Source: Hyphomicrobiales bacterium | GTDB lineage: Bacteria > Pseudomonadota > Alphaproteobacteria > Rhizobiales > Rhizobiaceae | Direction: 5' to 3' | NCBI GenBank assembly: GCA_900472785.1 | Contig: UCJH01000022.1 | Coordinates: forward strand, 1-34,901 | Length of the DNA stretch: 34,901 bases | Part shown: positions 7,211 through 16,862 of the stretch, piece after piece | Numbering within the stretch: position 1 is the stretch's first letter | Layout: each line of letters opens with the position of its first letter | Position numbers and translations under genes: made by a program | Notes under the pieces: generated by a model | Seen by the model: the letters and a program-made list of their open reading frames with translations, nothing else | The model's database searches: none | What the model was told of the DNA's origin: nothing

Positions 7211-10074
7211 TGACGACCGCGGCAGATTTCACCTTCACCGACTACAAGCCATACGATTTCGCCAACCGGCGGCATATCGGCCCCTCGCCCAGCGAGATGG
7301 ACGCCATGCTCGCGGTCGTCGGCTACAAAACCCTCGACGCTTTGATCGACGACACCGTACCGCCCTCGATCCGCCAGAAGGAGCCGCTCGCCTGGGGCGT
7401 GGCGATGACCGAACGCGAGGCGCTGGACAAGATGCGCGAGACGGCCAATCGCAACAAAAAACTCGTTTCGCTGATAGGTCAGGGCTATTACGGTACGATC
7501 ACGCCACCGGTCATCCAGCGCAATATCCTGGAAAATCCGGCATGGTACACAGCCTATACGCCCTACCAGCCGGAGATCAGCCAGGGGCGCCTCGAAGCGC
7601 TGCTGAACTACCAGACCATGGTCTGCGACCTCACCGGCCTCGACGTCGCCAATGCGTCGCTGCTGGACGAGGCGACAGCGGCCGCGGAAGCCATGGCTAT
7701 GGCCGAGCGTGTCTCCAAGAGCAAGGCGACGGCCTTCTTCGTCGATGAAAACTGCCATCCGCAGACAATCGCGCTTCTGAAGACACGGGCGGAACCGCTT
7801 GGCTGGACGATCATCGTCGGCAATCCCTTCACCGATCTCGATCCAGTCGACGTCTTCGGCGCGATCTTCCAGTATCCCGGCACCTATGGTCACGTTCACG
7901 ATTTCACCGGCCTGATCGCAAGGCTGCACCAGACCGGCGCAATCGCGACAATGGCCGCGGACCCGTTGGCTTTGGCCCTGTTGAAATCACCCGGCGAAAT
8001 GGGCGCTGACATTGCCATCGGCTGCACACAGCGCTTCGGCGTGCCGGTCGGCTACGGCGGGCCGCACGCGGCCTACATGGCGGTCAAGGACGTCTACAAG
8101 CGCTCGATGCCCGGCCGTCTGGTCGGCGTTTCCGTCGACAGCCGCGGCAACCGCGCCTATCGCCTGTCTCTTCAAACCCGCGAGCAGCATATCCGCCGCG
8201 AAAAAGCGACATCGAACATCTGCACCGCGCAGGTGCTGCTGGCCGTCATGGCCTCGATGTATGCGGTCTTCCATGGTCCGCAAGGCATCAAGGCGATCGC
8301 CCAGAGCGTGCACCAGAAGACGGTGAGGCTCGCCATGGGCCTGGAAAAACTCGGTTATACCGTCGAGCCTGATGTCTTCTTCGACACGATCACCGTCGAA
8401 GTCGGCAAGCTGCAGGGCGTCATCCTGAAGACCGCGGTTGCCGAAGAGGTCAATTTGCGCCGGATCGGCACGACCAAGATCGGCATCAGCCTCGACGAAC
8501 GGTCGCGTCCGGTCACGCTCGAAGCCGTCTGGCGGGCCTTCGGCGGAGAATTTGCGGTCGCGGATTTCGAGCCAGGCTATCGCCTGCCGAAAAGCCTGTT
8601 GCGCACCAGCGCCTATCTCGAGCATCCGATCTTCCACATGAACCGCGCCGAAAGCGAGATGACCCGCTACATTCGCCGGCTGTCTGACCGGGATCTTGCG
8701 CTCGACCGCTCGATGATCCCGCTTGGTTCGTGCACGATGAAGCTGAATGCAACGGCCGAAATGCTGCCGATCACCTGGCCGGAGTTCTCCGAAATCCACC
8801 CCTTCGTGCCGGCAGACCAGGCCGAGGGCTATCGCCACATGATCACCGATCTCAGCCAGAAACTCTGCACGATCACCGGCTATGACGCGCTGTCTATGCA
8901 GCCCAATTCCGGCGCACAGGGCGAATATGCCGGGCTTTTGACGATCCGTGCCTACCACATTGCCAACGGCGATGCACATCGCGACGTCTGCCTGATCCCG
9001 ACCTCGGCGCATGGCACCAATCCTGCGTCGGCCCAGATGGCCGGCATGAAGGTGGTCGTCGTCAAGGTCAGCGACAATGGCGATATCGACATGGAGGATT
9101 TTCGTGCCAAGGCCATGCAGCATGCGGCCAATCTCTCCTGCTGCATGATCACCTATCCCTCGACGCACGGGGTCTTCGAGGAGAATGTTCGCGAGGTCTG
9201 CGAGATTGTCCATACGCATGGCGGCCAGGTCTATATGGACGGCGCCAATATGAACGCGATGGTCGGGCTCGCACGTCCTGGCGACATCGGCTCGGATGTC
9301 AGCCATCTCAATCTGCACAAGACCTTCTGCATCCCGCATGGCGGTGGTGGACCCGGTATGGGGCCGATCGGCGTCAAGGCGCATCTGGCACCCTTCCTGC
9401 CCGGCCATCCGGAGACCGGTGACGGCCAGGGCGCCGTTTCGGCGGCCCCATTCGGCTCGGCCTCGATCCTGCCGATCTCCTGGAGCTACTGCCTGATGAT
9501 GGGTGGCGAAGGCCTGACGCAGGCGACCAAGGTTGCGATTCTCAACGCCAACTACATCGCCGCCCGGCTGAAGGGCGCCTATGACGTGCTTTACAAGTCG
9601 ACGAAGGGTCGTGTCGCGCATGAATGCATCATCGATACGCGACCGCTGGTCGATAGTGCCGGGGTCACGGTCGATGATGTCGCCAAGCGCCTGATCGACT
9701 GCGGTTTCCATGCCCCGACCATGAGCTGGCCCGTTGCCGGCACGCTGATGATCGAACCGACGGAGTCGGAGACGAAAGCCGAACTCGACCGCTTCTGCGA
9801 TGCGATGCTGGCAATCCGCGCCGAAGCGCAGGCGATCGAGGACGGCAGGATGGACCGCACGAACAACCCGCTGAAAAATGCGCCGCACACGGTCGAGGAT
9901 CTCGTCGGCGAATGGGACCGTCCGTATACCCGCGAACAGGCCTGCTATCCGCCGGGGGCTTTCCGGGTCGACAAATATTGGTCGCCGGTCAATCGGGTCG
10001 ACAATGTCTATGGGGACAGAAACCTCGTCTGCACCTGCCCTCCTCTCGAGGACTATGCGGAAGCGGCCGAATAG
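7210..10074 (+). CDS. gcvP: Glycine dehydrogenase (decarboxylating), P protein
   Basis: 954 aa, the size of the single-chain homodimeric P protein in which the N- and C-terminal PLP-fold halves are fused. It decarboxylates glycine and loads the remaining aminomethyl group onto Gcv[15 protein letters not shown] starts the N-terminal half, followed by [40 protein letters not shown]. The C-terminal half has [20 protein letters not shown] and the PLP site [21 protein letters not shown] with Lys 704. A strong intrinsic terminator follows 12 bp after the stop. No lipoamide dehydrogenase gene is in the window; it is normally shared with the 2-oxoacid dehydrogenases. Confidence 0.98.
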   Translation: MTTAADFTFTDYKPYDFANRRHIGPSPSEMDAMLAVVGYKTLDALIDDTVPPSIRQKEPLAWGVAMTEREALDKMRETANRNKKLVSLIGQGYYGTITPPVIQRNILENPAWYTAYTPYQPEISQGRLEALLNYQTMVCDLTGLDVANASLLDEATAAAEAMAMAERVSKSKATAFFVDENCHPQTIALLKTRAEPLGWTIIVGNPFTDLDPVDVFGAIFQYPGTYGHVHDFTGLIARLHQTGAIATMAADPLALALLKSPGEMGADIAIGCTQRFGVPVGYGGPHAAYMAVKDVYKRSMPGRLVGVSVDSRGNRAYRLSLQTREQHIRREKATSNICTAQVLLAVMASMYAVFHGPQGIKAIAQSVHQKTVRLAMGLEKLGYTVEPDVFFDTITVEVGKLQGVILKTAVAEEVNLRRIGTTKIGISLDERSRPVTLEAVWRAFGGEFAVADFEPGYRLPKSLLRTSAYLEHPIFHMNRAESEMTRYIRRLSDRDLALDRSMIPLGSCTMKLNATAEMLPITWPEFSEIHPFVPADQAEGYRHMITDLSQKLCTITGYDALSMQPNSGAQGEYAGLLTIRAYHIANGDAHRDVCLIPTSAHGTNPASAQMAGMKVVVVKVSDNGDIDMEDFRAKAMQHAANLSCCMITYPSTHGVFEENVREVCEIVHTHGGQVYMDGANMNAMVGLARPGDIGSDVSHLNLHKTFCIPHGGGGPGMGPIGVKAHLAPFLPGHPETGDGQGAVSAAPFGSASILPISWSYCLMMGGEGLTQATKVAILNANYIAARLKGAYDVLYKSTKGRVAHECIIDTRPLVDSAGVTVDDVAKRLIDCGFHAPTMSWPVAGTLMIEPTESETKAELDRFCDAMLAIRAEAQAIEDGRMDRTNNPLKNAPHTVEDLVGEWDRPYTREQACYPPGAFRVDKYWSPVNRVDNVYGDRNLVCTCPPLEDYAEAAE

Positions 10075-10085
10075 GCAAAATCATG

Positions 10086-10113
10086 AAAGGGCGCTTCGGG
10101 CGCCCTTTTTTTT
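10086..10113 (+). terminator. Intrinsic terminator of the gcv operon
   Basis: AAAGGGCGC and GCGCCCTTT form a 9-bp stem with the loop TTCGG, followed by a run of eight T (10106-10113). Convergent with the response-regulator gene ending at 10131; on the opposite strand the T-run is short. Confidence 0.93.
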
Positions 10114-10130
10114 CCAGAGACGGTCCACCA

Positions 10131-10547
10131 TCAGTTCTGGCGGGGCGTCACCGCTACATCGACCCAGAACCGGGTAAAGCCTTCCGCAAACTTCCGGTAG
10201 CCGCTCACCGACGAAGGCTTAAGCGCATAGGCGTTGGCGCCACAGGCGTATGAACTGTCGATATCCCTCGGATTCATCGACGAGGTCAGCATGATCACCG
10301 GCAGGATCGCCGTCTTTTCATTGGTGCGGATGCGCTTGAGAAGCTCCATACCGCTGAGGCCCGGCATGTTGATATCGAGCAGGACATAATCGAACTGTTC
10401 CGCCGCAAGCCTCAGGCTTGCAATATCCGCATCATCCACATGGATGATTTCAAGGCTGCCGCCGACCTCGGAAAAGGCGCGCACGACGAATCGGGCATCT
10501 ATGATGTCATCATCGACGACCAGCAGTTTTTTCAATCTGCTGTCCAA
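10131..10547 (-). CDS. Single-domain response regulator (CheY-like)
   Basis: 138 aa, a receiver domain with no output domain. The acidic pair is at Asp12/Asp13 (LVVDDD), the phospho-acceptor Asp58 (LLDINMPGLSG), the switch Thr88 (MLTSS) and Lys110 (ALKPSS), so the phosphorylation site is complete. The long alpha1 segment and 'DIDSSYACGANAYALKPS' resemble the small receivers encoded beside PAS/phytochrome-like kinases. It overlaps the 3' end of the kinase gene by 16 bp, so the two are co-translated and surely work as a pair. The output is unknown: it may pass phosphate on, or bind a target protein. Confidence 0.93.
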   Translation of the reverse strand: MDSRLKKLLVVDDDIIDARFVVRAFSEVGGSLEIIHVDDADIASLRLAAEQFDYVLLDINMPGLSGMELLKRIRTNEKTAILPVIMLTSSMNPRDIDSSYACGANAYALKPSSVSGYRKFAEGFTRFWVDVAVTPRQN

Positions 10548-12421
10548 GCCCCCTCCTTCCCGGTACTGTTGTTCTTCGGAAAAGCGACGCTAAATCGTGC
10601 GCCCTCGGTAAAGCTCGTGTCAAGCTCAATCCGACCGTTGTGGCTTTCGACAATGCGCTTGGCCAGCGCCAGTCCGATACCGGTTCCCTGATACACGCTC
10701 TCATCCCGATGCAGCCTTTGGAACACGTCGAAAATCTTGCTGGCAAACCGCGGGTCGATGCCGATCCCATTGTCCTCGACATGAAGGTAATCGGTATCGT
10801 CGCGGCTCTCGCCGAGGATACGGACGACGGGCTGGACGCCTGCCCGCCGGTATTTGACCGCATTCCCGATCAGGTTCTGGGCTAAACGCTTCAGGAGTTC
10901 GGCGTCGCCGCGGACGACCGGCAGGGCGCCGACCTCGATTTTCGCGCCGGCATCGCGGATCAGGCTGTCGAGGTTGAGAATGGCGTCGGCCACCACGTCG
11001 GACAGCGGAACCGGGGACCAGTTGCCGATCTGGTAGGCGATCTGGGAATAGTCGAGCAGGCTTTCGATCAGGCGGTCCATGCGGCGCGCGCTCTGGCGCA
11101 AATGTGTTGCGTAGCCCGGCAGTTCTTCCAGGCTGCCGGACTGGATATCGTCGTTGATCATGTCCGAAAACATCGCAATATGCCTGAGCGGCGCCTTGAG
11201 GTCGTGCGAGACGGTTCCGGTGAACTGGTTCAGCGCGTCATTTTTCCGCTGCAACTCGGAGCTTTGCCGGGCAATGCGTTCCTGCTGGCGCTTCTGCATC
11301 GTGATATCGCGCCCGACGGTCACGTATTCCATCAGCATCTCGTTGTCGAACACCGCCATGTTCGACCACAGAAGCCAGATGTCGCTGCCGTCTGGAAGAA
11401 TGCGATGCTGCTCGCCGACGGCAAGGGGGGTATCGGGGGTCAGTGATTCAAGGACGCTGGCAACGCGCGCGCGGTCGGCGACGGGCACGATATCGAGAAA
11501 CGGCGTACCGACAAGCTCTTCCGCTGTCTTGCCTACAAAACGGCAATAGTGATCGTTGGCGAAGGTTACGACGCCGTCCTTGGATATTCGGGTGATCAGG
11601 TCGGGGATATTCTGGACCAGAGTGTAATATTCCAGTTGCTGACGCCGCAGCGCCATCTCCGTCTCCTTGAGTTCGGTGACGTCGATCCGGATGACCACCG
11701 TGTTGCCATCGTTGGTCTTGAAATTCTCCACCCGCAACCAACGGCCGTCTCCATAGGGAAACACTTTCGAGCGACCGGTCGGATTGCGAAAATCGAACAT
11801 GCGGTTGTCGATCCACTCTCGTCCCGCAGCCGAGCCGATCTTCGCCTCCGGGTAATGGCCGCCTGCAAAGGCGATCTGGATGATCTCTTCCGCCGGCATG
11901 CCCAAGCGCAGGAAAGGCCCGGCCGGGCCGCAGACACGGCGATAGGCCTCGTTGTAGACGAGCAGCCGTTCCTCATGGTCGAATATGGCAAAGCCTTCCG
12001 GAATGGCGGCAAGCGCCGTGTCGAGAATTTTGCTCGCGTCCTGCCGGGCCTTGTCGAGCTTCAGGATGTTGGAAATATCATGGATCACGCCGACAAAGCC
12101 GCAATTCTCGCCGTCGGGTCCGCTGACCATGGTCGAGCGCAACTGTGCCGAGAAGACGGTATCGTCCTTGCGTCTGTAGCCGTAAACGGAATCGGAGACA
12201 GCCCCGGTATTGCCATCCATGCTCCGCTTGTTGAGGCAGGAATTGTAATCCTGCTCCGTGGCATAAAGGATGCGGACATGCTGGCCGAGCAGTTCATCCT
12301 CGGCATAGCCGAACTGCTGCAGGGTCGCCTGATTGACGGAAAGGATTGTTTTGGCCGTGTCGACCATAACGACCGGCTCGGGAAACGTCTCGTACAGCGC
12401 CCTTACGAAATGGTCCTGCAT
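10532..12421 (-). CDS. Soluble multi-PAS sensor histidine kinase
   Basis: 629 aa from the ATG at 12421 (open frame to 12466, 644 aa). No membrane segment, so cytoplasmic. In the 644-aa numbering three PAS domains are visible: about 20-135 (FPEPVVMVDTAKTILSVNQAT), 147-268 (IPEGFAIFDHEERLLVYNEAYRR) and 283-392 (NIPDLITRISKDGVVTFANDHY). A HisKA domain has His421 in FTGTVSHDLKAPLRHI; the ATPase domain has the N box (QNLIGNAVKYR), G1 (EDNGIGID), F (FDVFQRLH) and G2 (GTGIGLALAK). The DLKAPLR H-box and the FQRLHRDE F-box resemble phytochrome-like and phosphorelay kinases. The signal is unknown; PAS domains could bind flavin, haem or a small ligand. Its partner is the overlapping receiver gene. Confidence 0.92.
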   Translation of the reverse strand: MQDHFVRALYETFPEPVVMVDTAKTILSVNQATLQQFGYAEDELLGQHVRILYATEQDYNSCLNKRSMDGNTGAVSDSVYGYRRKDDTVFSAQLRSTMVSGPDGENCGFVGVIHDISNILKLDKARQDASKILDTALAAIPEGFAIFDHEERLLVYNEAYRRVCGPAGPFLRLGMPAEEIIQIAFAGGHYPEAKIGSAAGREWIDNRMFDFRNPTGRSKVFPYGDGRWLRVENFKTNDGNTVVIRIDVTELKETEMALRRQQLEYYTLVQNIPDLITRISKDGVVTFANDHYCRFVGKTAEELVGTPFLDIVPVADRARVASVLESLTPDTPLAVGEQHRILPDGSDIWLLWSNMAVFDNEMLMEYVTVGRDITMQKRQQERIARQSSELQRKNDALNQFTGTVSHDLKAPLRHIAMFSDMINDDIQSGSLEELPGYATHLRQSARRMDRLIESLLDYSQIAYQIGNWSPVPLSDVVADAILNLDSLIRDAGAKIEVGALPVVRGDAELLKRLAQNLIGNAVKYRRAGVQPVVRILGESRDDTDYLHVEDNGIGIDPRFASKIFDVFQRLHRDESVYQGTGIGLALAKRIVESHNGRIELDTSFTEGARFSVAFPKNNSTGKEGAWTAD

Positions 12422-12474
12422 TCGCGGTCTTCGGCCTTCCCTGCTCCGCATCTGATCGCCGCGCATAAGAACAG

Positions 12475-12501
12475 AAAAAGGGACCGGCGCATACCAGTCC
12501 C
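12475..12501 (-). terminator. Terminator of the suf operon
   Basis: On the minus strand GGGACTGG and CCGGTCCC form an 8-bp stem (one G-U pair) with a 6-nt loop, followed by five T (complement of 12475-12479). It lies 35 bp beyond the sufA stop codon and just upstream of the kinase gene, separating the two units. Confidence 0.85.
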
Positions 12502-12536
12502 CCTGTCACTTTTTCAATTTAAAGAAGAACCGGCGA

Positions 12537-12929
12537 TCAGCCGGCCTGCACCACGGCGCCACCCTTGGCGGCCAATGCAGCGAGATCGGCCGGCTTCAGC
12601 TCGACCGATTCGCCGCAACCGCAGGCGGACGTCTGATTGGGATTGTGGAAGGTAAAGCCGGACCGCAGGGTCGTGACCTCGAAATCCATCTGCGTGCCGA
12701 GAAGATAAAGCACAGCCTCAGGCGCAACCCAGATTTTCGAACCCTGATGCTCGACAAGGTCATCCTTGGGATTGGGATCCGTCACCAGGTCGATGGCATA
12801 TTCCATGCCGGCGCAGCCGCCCTTCTTGATTCCGACGCGAATACCCTTGGCGTCGCCGCCGGCATTGTCAACGATCGCCTTCACGCGGCCTGCGGCCGCA
12901 TCCGTCAAAGTCATTACAGCAAAGGCCAT
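12537..12929 (-). CDS. sufA: SufA/IscA-type Fe-S cluster carrier
   Basis: 130 aa. An A-type carrier that receives nascent Fe-S clusters from the SufBCD scaffold and hands them to apo-proteins. The three ligand Cys are present: one in KKGGCAGMEY and two in the C-terminal SACGCGESVEL. The family phrase FHNPNQTSACGCGESV is clear. The ATG at 12929 is preferred over the one at 12944 because GGAG lies nine nt before it. A short tail after the Cys pair (KPADLAALAAKGGAVVQAG) is a little longer than usual. Last gene of the suf cluster, 111 bp after the sufT-like gene and followed by a good terminator. Confidence 0.93.
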   Translation of the reverse strand: MAFAVMTLTDAAAGRVKAIVDNAGGDAKGIRVGIKKGGCAGMEYAIDLVTDPNPKDDLVEHQGSKIWVAPEAVLYLLGTQMDFEVTTLRSGFTFHNPNQTSACGCGESVELKPADLAALAAKGGAVVQAG

Positions 12930-13040
12930 CGGCCGGGTCTCCATGCACGATCAGGTTCAAGGCCTGACGCTTCACGTTCAAAATGTAATGCCGGACAGTT
13001 AACGGATCAATATGGCGCCAGCCTGATTATCCCGCAGCAC

Positions 13041-13421
13041 TCAATACCAGCCGACGGCAACCTGCGCCTCTTCCGACATCCGGTCCGGCGTCCATGGCGG
13101 GTCGAAGGTCATCGAGACCTCGACGCCGGAGACGCCTTCGACCGAACTCACAGCATTCTCGACCCATCCCGGCATTTCGCCGGCAACCGGGCAGCCTGGC
13201 GCGGTCAGCGTCATGGCGATCTTGACCATGCGGTCATCCTCGATGTCGATCTTGTAGATCAGCCCGAGTTCGAAGATATCGGCGGGAATTTCCGGGTCAT
13301 AGACGGTCTTCAGCGCCGAGATGACATCGTCGCTGAGACGCGCCAGCTCGTCTGCCGGAATGGCGGAATGCACGATACCTGCGCGCACGTCGATCTTTTC
13401 TTCGGTCGTATCAAGGCTCAT
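13041..13421 (-). CDS. sufT: SufT-like DUF59 (MIP18 family) Fe-S assembly protein
   Basis: 126 aa from ATG 13421, which has AAGGAA upstream and follows the sufS stop by 11 bp. A DUF59/MIP18-type domain: LSDDVISALKTVYDPEIPADIFELGLIYKIDI, then MTLTAPGCPVAGEMPGWVENAVSSVEGVSGVEVSMTFDPPWTPDRMS. The DPEIP motif, the single conserved Cys (APGCPVA) and the FDPPW-P-MS ending define the family. In Suf systems it helps mature Fe-S proteins, probably as an accessory targeting or carrier factor. This position between sufS and sufA is called sufX in Agrobacterium, as I recall. It is probably translationally linked to sufS. Confidence 0.92.
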   Translation of the reverse strand: MSLDTTEEKIDVRAGIVHSAIPADELARLSDDVISALKTVYDPEIPADIFELGLIYKIDIEDDRMVKIAMTLTAPGCPVAGEMPGWVENAVSSVEGVSGVEVSMTFDPPWTPDRMSEEAQVAVGWY

Positions 13422-13432
13422 CAATCTGTTCC

Positions 13433-14674
13433 TTACGCAAAGAATGTGCGGGCATGATCCAGCGCATCCACCAGCACGTCCACTTCGGCGCGCGTGTTGT
13501 AGAGACCGAAGGATGCCCGGCATGTGGAGGTGACGCCGAAACGTTTCAAGAGCGGCTGGGCACAATGGGTGCCGGCCCGAACCGCAACCCCCGCCCGGTC
13601 GATCACCATCGACACGTCGTGCGCATGGATGCCTTCGAGCTCGAACGAAAAGATACCACCTTTGCCCGGCGCCGTCCCGATGATCCGCAGGGAATTAATT
13701 CCGGACAACCGTTCATGCGCATAGGCCGCCAGATCCGCCTCATGGGCGGCGATGGCGGAGCGTCCGATCGCTTCCATGTAGTCGAGCGCATAACCGAGGC
13801 CGATTGCCTGGACGATCGGCGGCGTGCCGGCTTCGAAACGATGCGGTGGTTCGTTGTAGGTGACGGCATCCTGCGAAACGTCGAAGATCATCTCGCCGCC
13901 GCCCATGAACGGCCGCATCTCCTTCAGACGATCGGTCTTTCCGTACAGCACGCCGATGCCCGAAGGGCCGTAGAGCTTGTGACCGGTCATTACATACCAG
14001 TCGCAATCGATATCCTGGACATCGACGGGCATATGCACCGCGCCCTGGCTGCCATCGACGAGAACGGGAATGCCGCGTTCATGGGCGATCCGGCAGATTT
14101 CCTTGACCGGAACCACCGTGCCAAGCGCGTTGGACATATGGGTGATCGCGACGAGCTTGGTCTTGTCCGTCAGGCATTTGACGAAATCGTCGATGTGGAA
14201 CGCACCCTGATCGTCGACCGGCGCCCAGACCAGCTTTGCGCCCTGCCGTTCGCGGATGAAATGCCACGGCACGATATTGGAGTGATGCTCCATGATCGAC
14301 ACGACGATCTCGTCGCCATCGCCGATCTTGGGCATGCCGTATCCGTAGGCAACCGTATTGATCGCCTCCGTCGAGGATTTCGTGAAGATGATATCATCGA
14401 CGGACGGCGCGTTCAGGAAGCGGCGGACTTTTTCGCGCGAGGCTTCATAGGCGTCCGTCGCGGCATTCGAGAGGAAATGCAGGCCGCGGTGGACATTGGC
14501 ATATTCGTTGGAATAGGCATTGGAGACGGCGTCGATGACCACCTGCGGCTTCTGCGCCGAAGCGCCGTTGTCGAGATAGACGAGCGGCTTGCCATAAACG
14601 CTCCGCGACAGGATCGGGAAATCCCTGCGGATCGCTTCGACGTCGTAAGCAGGCACCGGTACCGAATGTTCCAT
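13433..14674 (-). CDS. sufS: SufS-type (group II) cysteine desulfurase
   Basis: 413 aa from ATG 14674, matching the usual SufS N-terminus (YDVEAIRRDFPILSRSVYGKPLVYLDNGASAQKP); the open frame continues upstream to 14773 inside sufD. A PLP enzyme that takes sulfur from cysteine for cluster assembly on SufBCD. The PLP Lys is residue 233 (MTGHKLYGPSGIGVLYGK) and the active Cys is residue 371 (RAGTHCAQPLLKRFG), followed by CRASFGLYNT. Group II enzymes normally need a sulfur acceptor such as SufE or SufU; none is encoded in the window. It lies 58 bp after sufD. Confidence 0.96.
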   Translation of the reverse strand: MEHSVPVPAYDVEAIRRDFPILSRSVYGKPLVYLDNGASAQKPQVVIDAVSNAYSNEYANVHRGLHFLSNAATDAYEASREKVRRFLNAPSVDDIIFTKSSTEAINTVAYGYGMPKIGDGDEIVVSIMEHHSNIVPWHFIRERQGAKLVWAPVDDQGAFHIDDFVKCLTDKTKLVAITHMSNALGTVVPVKEICRIAHERGIPVLVDGSQGAVHMPVDVQDIDCDWYVMTGHKLYGPSGIGVLYGKTDRLKEMRPFMGGGEMIFDVSQDAVTYNEPPHRFEAGTPPIVQAIGLGYALDYMEAIGRSAIAAHEADLAAYAHERLSGINSLRIIGTAPGKGGIFSFELEGIHAHDVSMVIDRAGVAVRAGTHCAQPLLKRFGVTSTCRASFGLYNTRAEVDVLVDALDHARTFFA

Positions 14675-14732
14675 GTCAGGCGTCCAATCAACGTGCAATC
14701 GATGGCCATGCGAGCGAACCCGCACGGCTGTA

Positions 14733-16007
14733 TCAGGCGTGCTTTTCCAGCCAGTTAGCGATGATCGTCTCAAGCGTCTCGATCAGGGCTTCGTTTTCCA
14801 GCTCCTCGACGATCTCGTCGACGAAGGCATTGACGAGCATGGCGCGGGCCTTGTTCTCCGGAATGCCGCGGGCCTGCAGATAGTAGAGATGCGTCGGGTT
14901 GATATCGATGACCGTTGCACCATGACCGCACTGGACGTCGTCGGCGAAGATCTCCAACTCCGGCTTGGCCGAAAAATCGGCGTCGTCGGAGAGCAGCAGC
15001 GTGTTACAGGCCATCTTGGCGTCGGTCTTCTGCGCGTCCGGGGCAACCCGGATCTGGCCTTGGAACACGCCCTTGGCGCGATCGAACAGAACGTTGCGGA
15101 TCACTTCCGTGGATGTCGTGTTCGGCACGTCGTGGCCGAGCGTGAAGGTGACGTCCGTATGCGTCTCGCCGCCGAGAAGATTGATGCCGCGGAGCTTGAA
15201 GTCCGCGCCCTCGCCGGTCGTCACGCCATGGATTTCCTGGCGCACCAGCTTGGCGCCGGCATTGATGACGAAGAGCTTCAACTGCGCATTGGTGCCGAGA
15301 TCAAAATTGACCTGGCCGAGATGGCTATCGGCAGCGCCCTGCTGCTGCAGGATGATCCATGTGATTTCCGCACCTTCATCGAGGATCAGATCGCTGACGG
15401 AGGTGACGAGGCTCGGCGCATCGCTGACCGACAGATGGCGCTCGATGATCGTCGCCTTGGCGCCGGCGCCGAAGGTAACCGGGAAGCGCGTGTGGCTCTG
15501 GCCGAGGCTCTGGACGAGCTGAATTTCCAGCGGCACTTCAAGTTCGGTGCCTTCCGGGATCTCGATCTCGAAGCCGTCGCGCACGAAGCTGCCGTTGATC
15601 CGGCCGATTGCGTCGTCAGGGCCGCGCTCGATCAGGTCCGGAGCGGCAACGCCGTCCGCGAGGCTTTCGGCGTAGCTGCGGACATTGATGCCGGCAGGCG
15701 CCGTCTTCGGGTCCGCCTTGCCGTTGAGCACGGTGAGAACCGAGGAACCGGCGACCAGCGGCTCGACGCGCTCGGCGAAGGCCGTCGGGTCGGCGGCAGG
15801 GACCGTGCGGAGCAACGCCCGCAGGTCGGTATAGTGCCAGGATTCGACGCGGCGGGTCGGCAAGCCTTGTGTCTTCAGGCCGTGGACCAGCGTGTCGCGG
15901 GCCGAAAGCACGGCGCCGTCGCCGATCAGATCACCGATCTGCGCGGTGTAGGCATCGACGAGCGCCGTTTCCGCCGCGGTCATCTTGATCGCTGTCTGGA
16001 TGTTCAT
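14733..16007 (-). CDS. sufD: SufD, Fe-S scaffold subunit
   Basis: 424 aa. Partner of SufB in the SufBC2D scaffold. The N-terminal helical part (MTAAETALVDAYTAQIGD...GLPTRRVESWHYTDLRALL) carries the family's R-x-E-x-W-[KH]-Y-T-D-L motif. The right-handed beta-helix core follows, and the C-terminal segment has CGHGATVIDINPTHLYYLQARGIPENKARAMLVNAFVDEIVEEL, including the GHGAT and RGI motifs that contain the conserved His. The start is fixed by AAGGAG seven nt upstream, which overlaps the sufC stop codon region; the two genes are 11 bp apart. Confidence 0.96.
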   Translation of the reverse strand: MNIQTAIKMTAAETALVDAYTAQIGDLIGDGAVLSARDTLVHGLKTQGLPTRRVESWHYTDLRALLRTVPAADPTAFAERVEPLVAGSSVLTVLNGKADPKTAPAGINVRSYAESLADGVAAPDLIERGPDDAIGRINGSFVRDGFEIEIPEGTELEVPLEIQLVQSLGQSHTRFPVTFGAGAKATIIERHLSVSDAPSLVTSVSDLILDEGAEITWIILQQQGAADSHLGQVNFDLGTNAQLKLFVINAGAKLVRQEIHGVTTGEGADFKLRGINLLGGETHTDVTFTLGHDVPNTTSTEVIRNVLFDRAKGVFQGQIRVAPDAQKTDAKMACNTLLLSDDADFSAKPELEIFADDVQCGHGATVIDINPTHLYYLQARGIPENKARAMLVNAFVDEIVEELENEALIETLETIIANWLEKHA

Positions 16008-16018
16008 GGATTTGCTCC

Positions 16019-16774
16019 TTACGCCGCCGCGTCGATGATGTCTGCGTAGCCATTGGCTTCGAGATCGAGCGCCAGCGACTTGTCGCCCGACTTGATGACC
16101 TGGCCCTTGTAGAGAACATGGACGCTGTCCGGCACGATGTATTCGAGCAGGCGCTGGTAATGGGTGATGACGATGACGGCGCGATCGGGCGAGCGCAGCG
16201 CATTGACGCCATCGGCGACGATCTTCAGCGCGTCGATATCGAGACCGCTGTCGGTTTCATCGAGAATGCACAGCTTCGGCTCCAAGAGCGCCATCTGCAG
16301 GATCTCGGCGCGCTTCTTCTCGCCGCCGGAAAAGCCGACATTCAGCGGCCGCTTCAGCATATCCGGGTTGATCTGCAGCTTGGCGGCTGCCTCCTTGACG
16401 CGGCGGATGAAATCCGGCGTCGACAACTCGGCTTCACCACGGAACTTGCGCTGCTCGTTCAGCGCTACCTTCAGAAACTGCATGGTGGCGACGCCCGGGA
16501 TCTCGACAGGATACTGGAAGGCAAGGAAAACGCCTTTTGCGGCCCGCTCGGACGGATCGAGTTCGAGAATGCTTTCGCCGTTATAGAGGATGTCGCCTTC
16601 GGTCACTTCATAATCGGAGCGACCCGACAGGATGTAGGACAGCGTCGACTTTCCCGACCCGTTCGGTCCCATGATGGCCGCCACTTCGCCGGCCTTTACC
16701 GTGAGGTTCAGACCACGGATGATCTCGGTGCCGTCTTCGGCGATGCGGGCATGGAGGTTTCTGATTTCAAGCAT
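16019..16774 (-). CDS. sufC: SufC, ATPase subunit of the Fe-S scaffold
   Basis: 251 aa, standard length. An ABC-type ATPase that is soluble and drives the conformational change of SufBCD. Walker A is at about 36-43 (GPNGSGKST), the ABC signature is LNVGFSGGEKKRAE, Walker B plus D-loop is LCILDETDSGLDIDAL, and the H-loop is VIVITHYQRLLEYI. The DETDSGLD sequence is specific to SufC among ABC ATPases. Its ribosome-binding site is weak (GAGA). It begins 88 bp downstream of a small membrane-protein ORF and about 740 bp from sufB; that gap is much longer than usual for a suf operon because of the inserted palindrome/GIY-YIG unit. Confidence 0.97.
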   Translation of the reverse strand: MLEIRNLHARIAEDGTEIIRGLNLTVKAGEVAAIMGPNGSGKSTLSYILSGRSDYEVTEGDILYNGESILELDPSERAAKGVFLAFQYPVEIPGVATMQFLKVALNEQRKFRGEAELSTPDFIRRVKEAAAKLQINPDMLKRPLNVGFSGGEKKRAEILQMALLEPKLCILDETDSGLDIDALKIVADGVNALRSPDRAVIVITHYQRLLEYIVPDSVHVLYKGQVIKSGDKSLALDLEANGYADIIDAAA

Positions 16775-16862
16775 GTTTCATATCTCGATGTCGTTGCCCC
16801 GATCGTCGAGGCGGTTTGCTTTCAGCGGTATTTGAACCGCCAGGTATCTTTGGACATTTGCG

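Noticed and set aside
7987..9888. 633-aa minus-strand open frame
   Set aside because: Antisense to gcvP in a high-G+C genome; Arg/Asp/His/Gly-rich composition without recognisable domains.
13454..16049. Long plus-strand frames (434 and 458 aa) opposite sufS and sufD
   Set aside because: Shadow frames of clearly identified suf genes; no motifs, no ribosome-binding sites.
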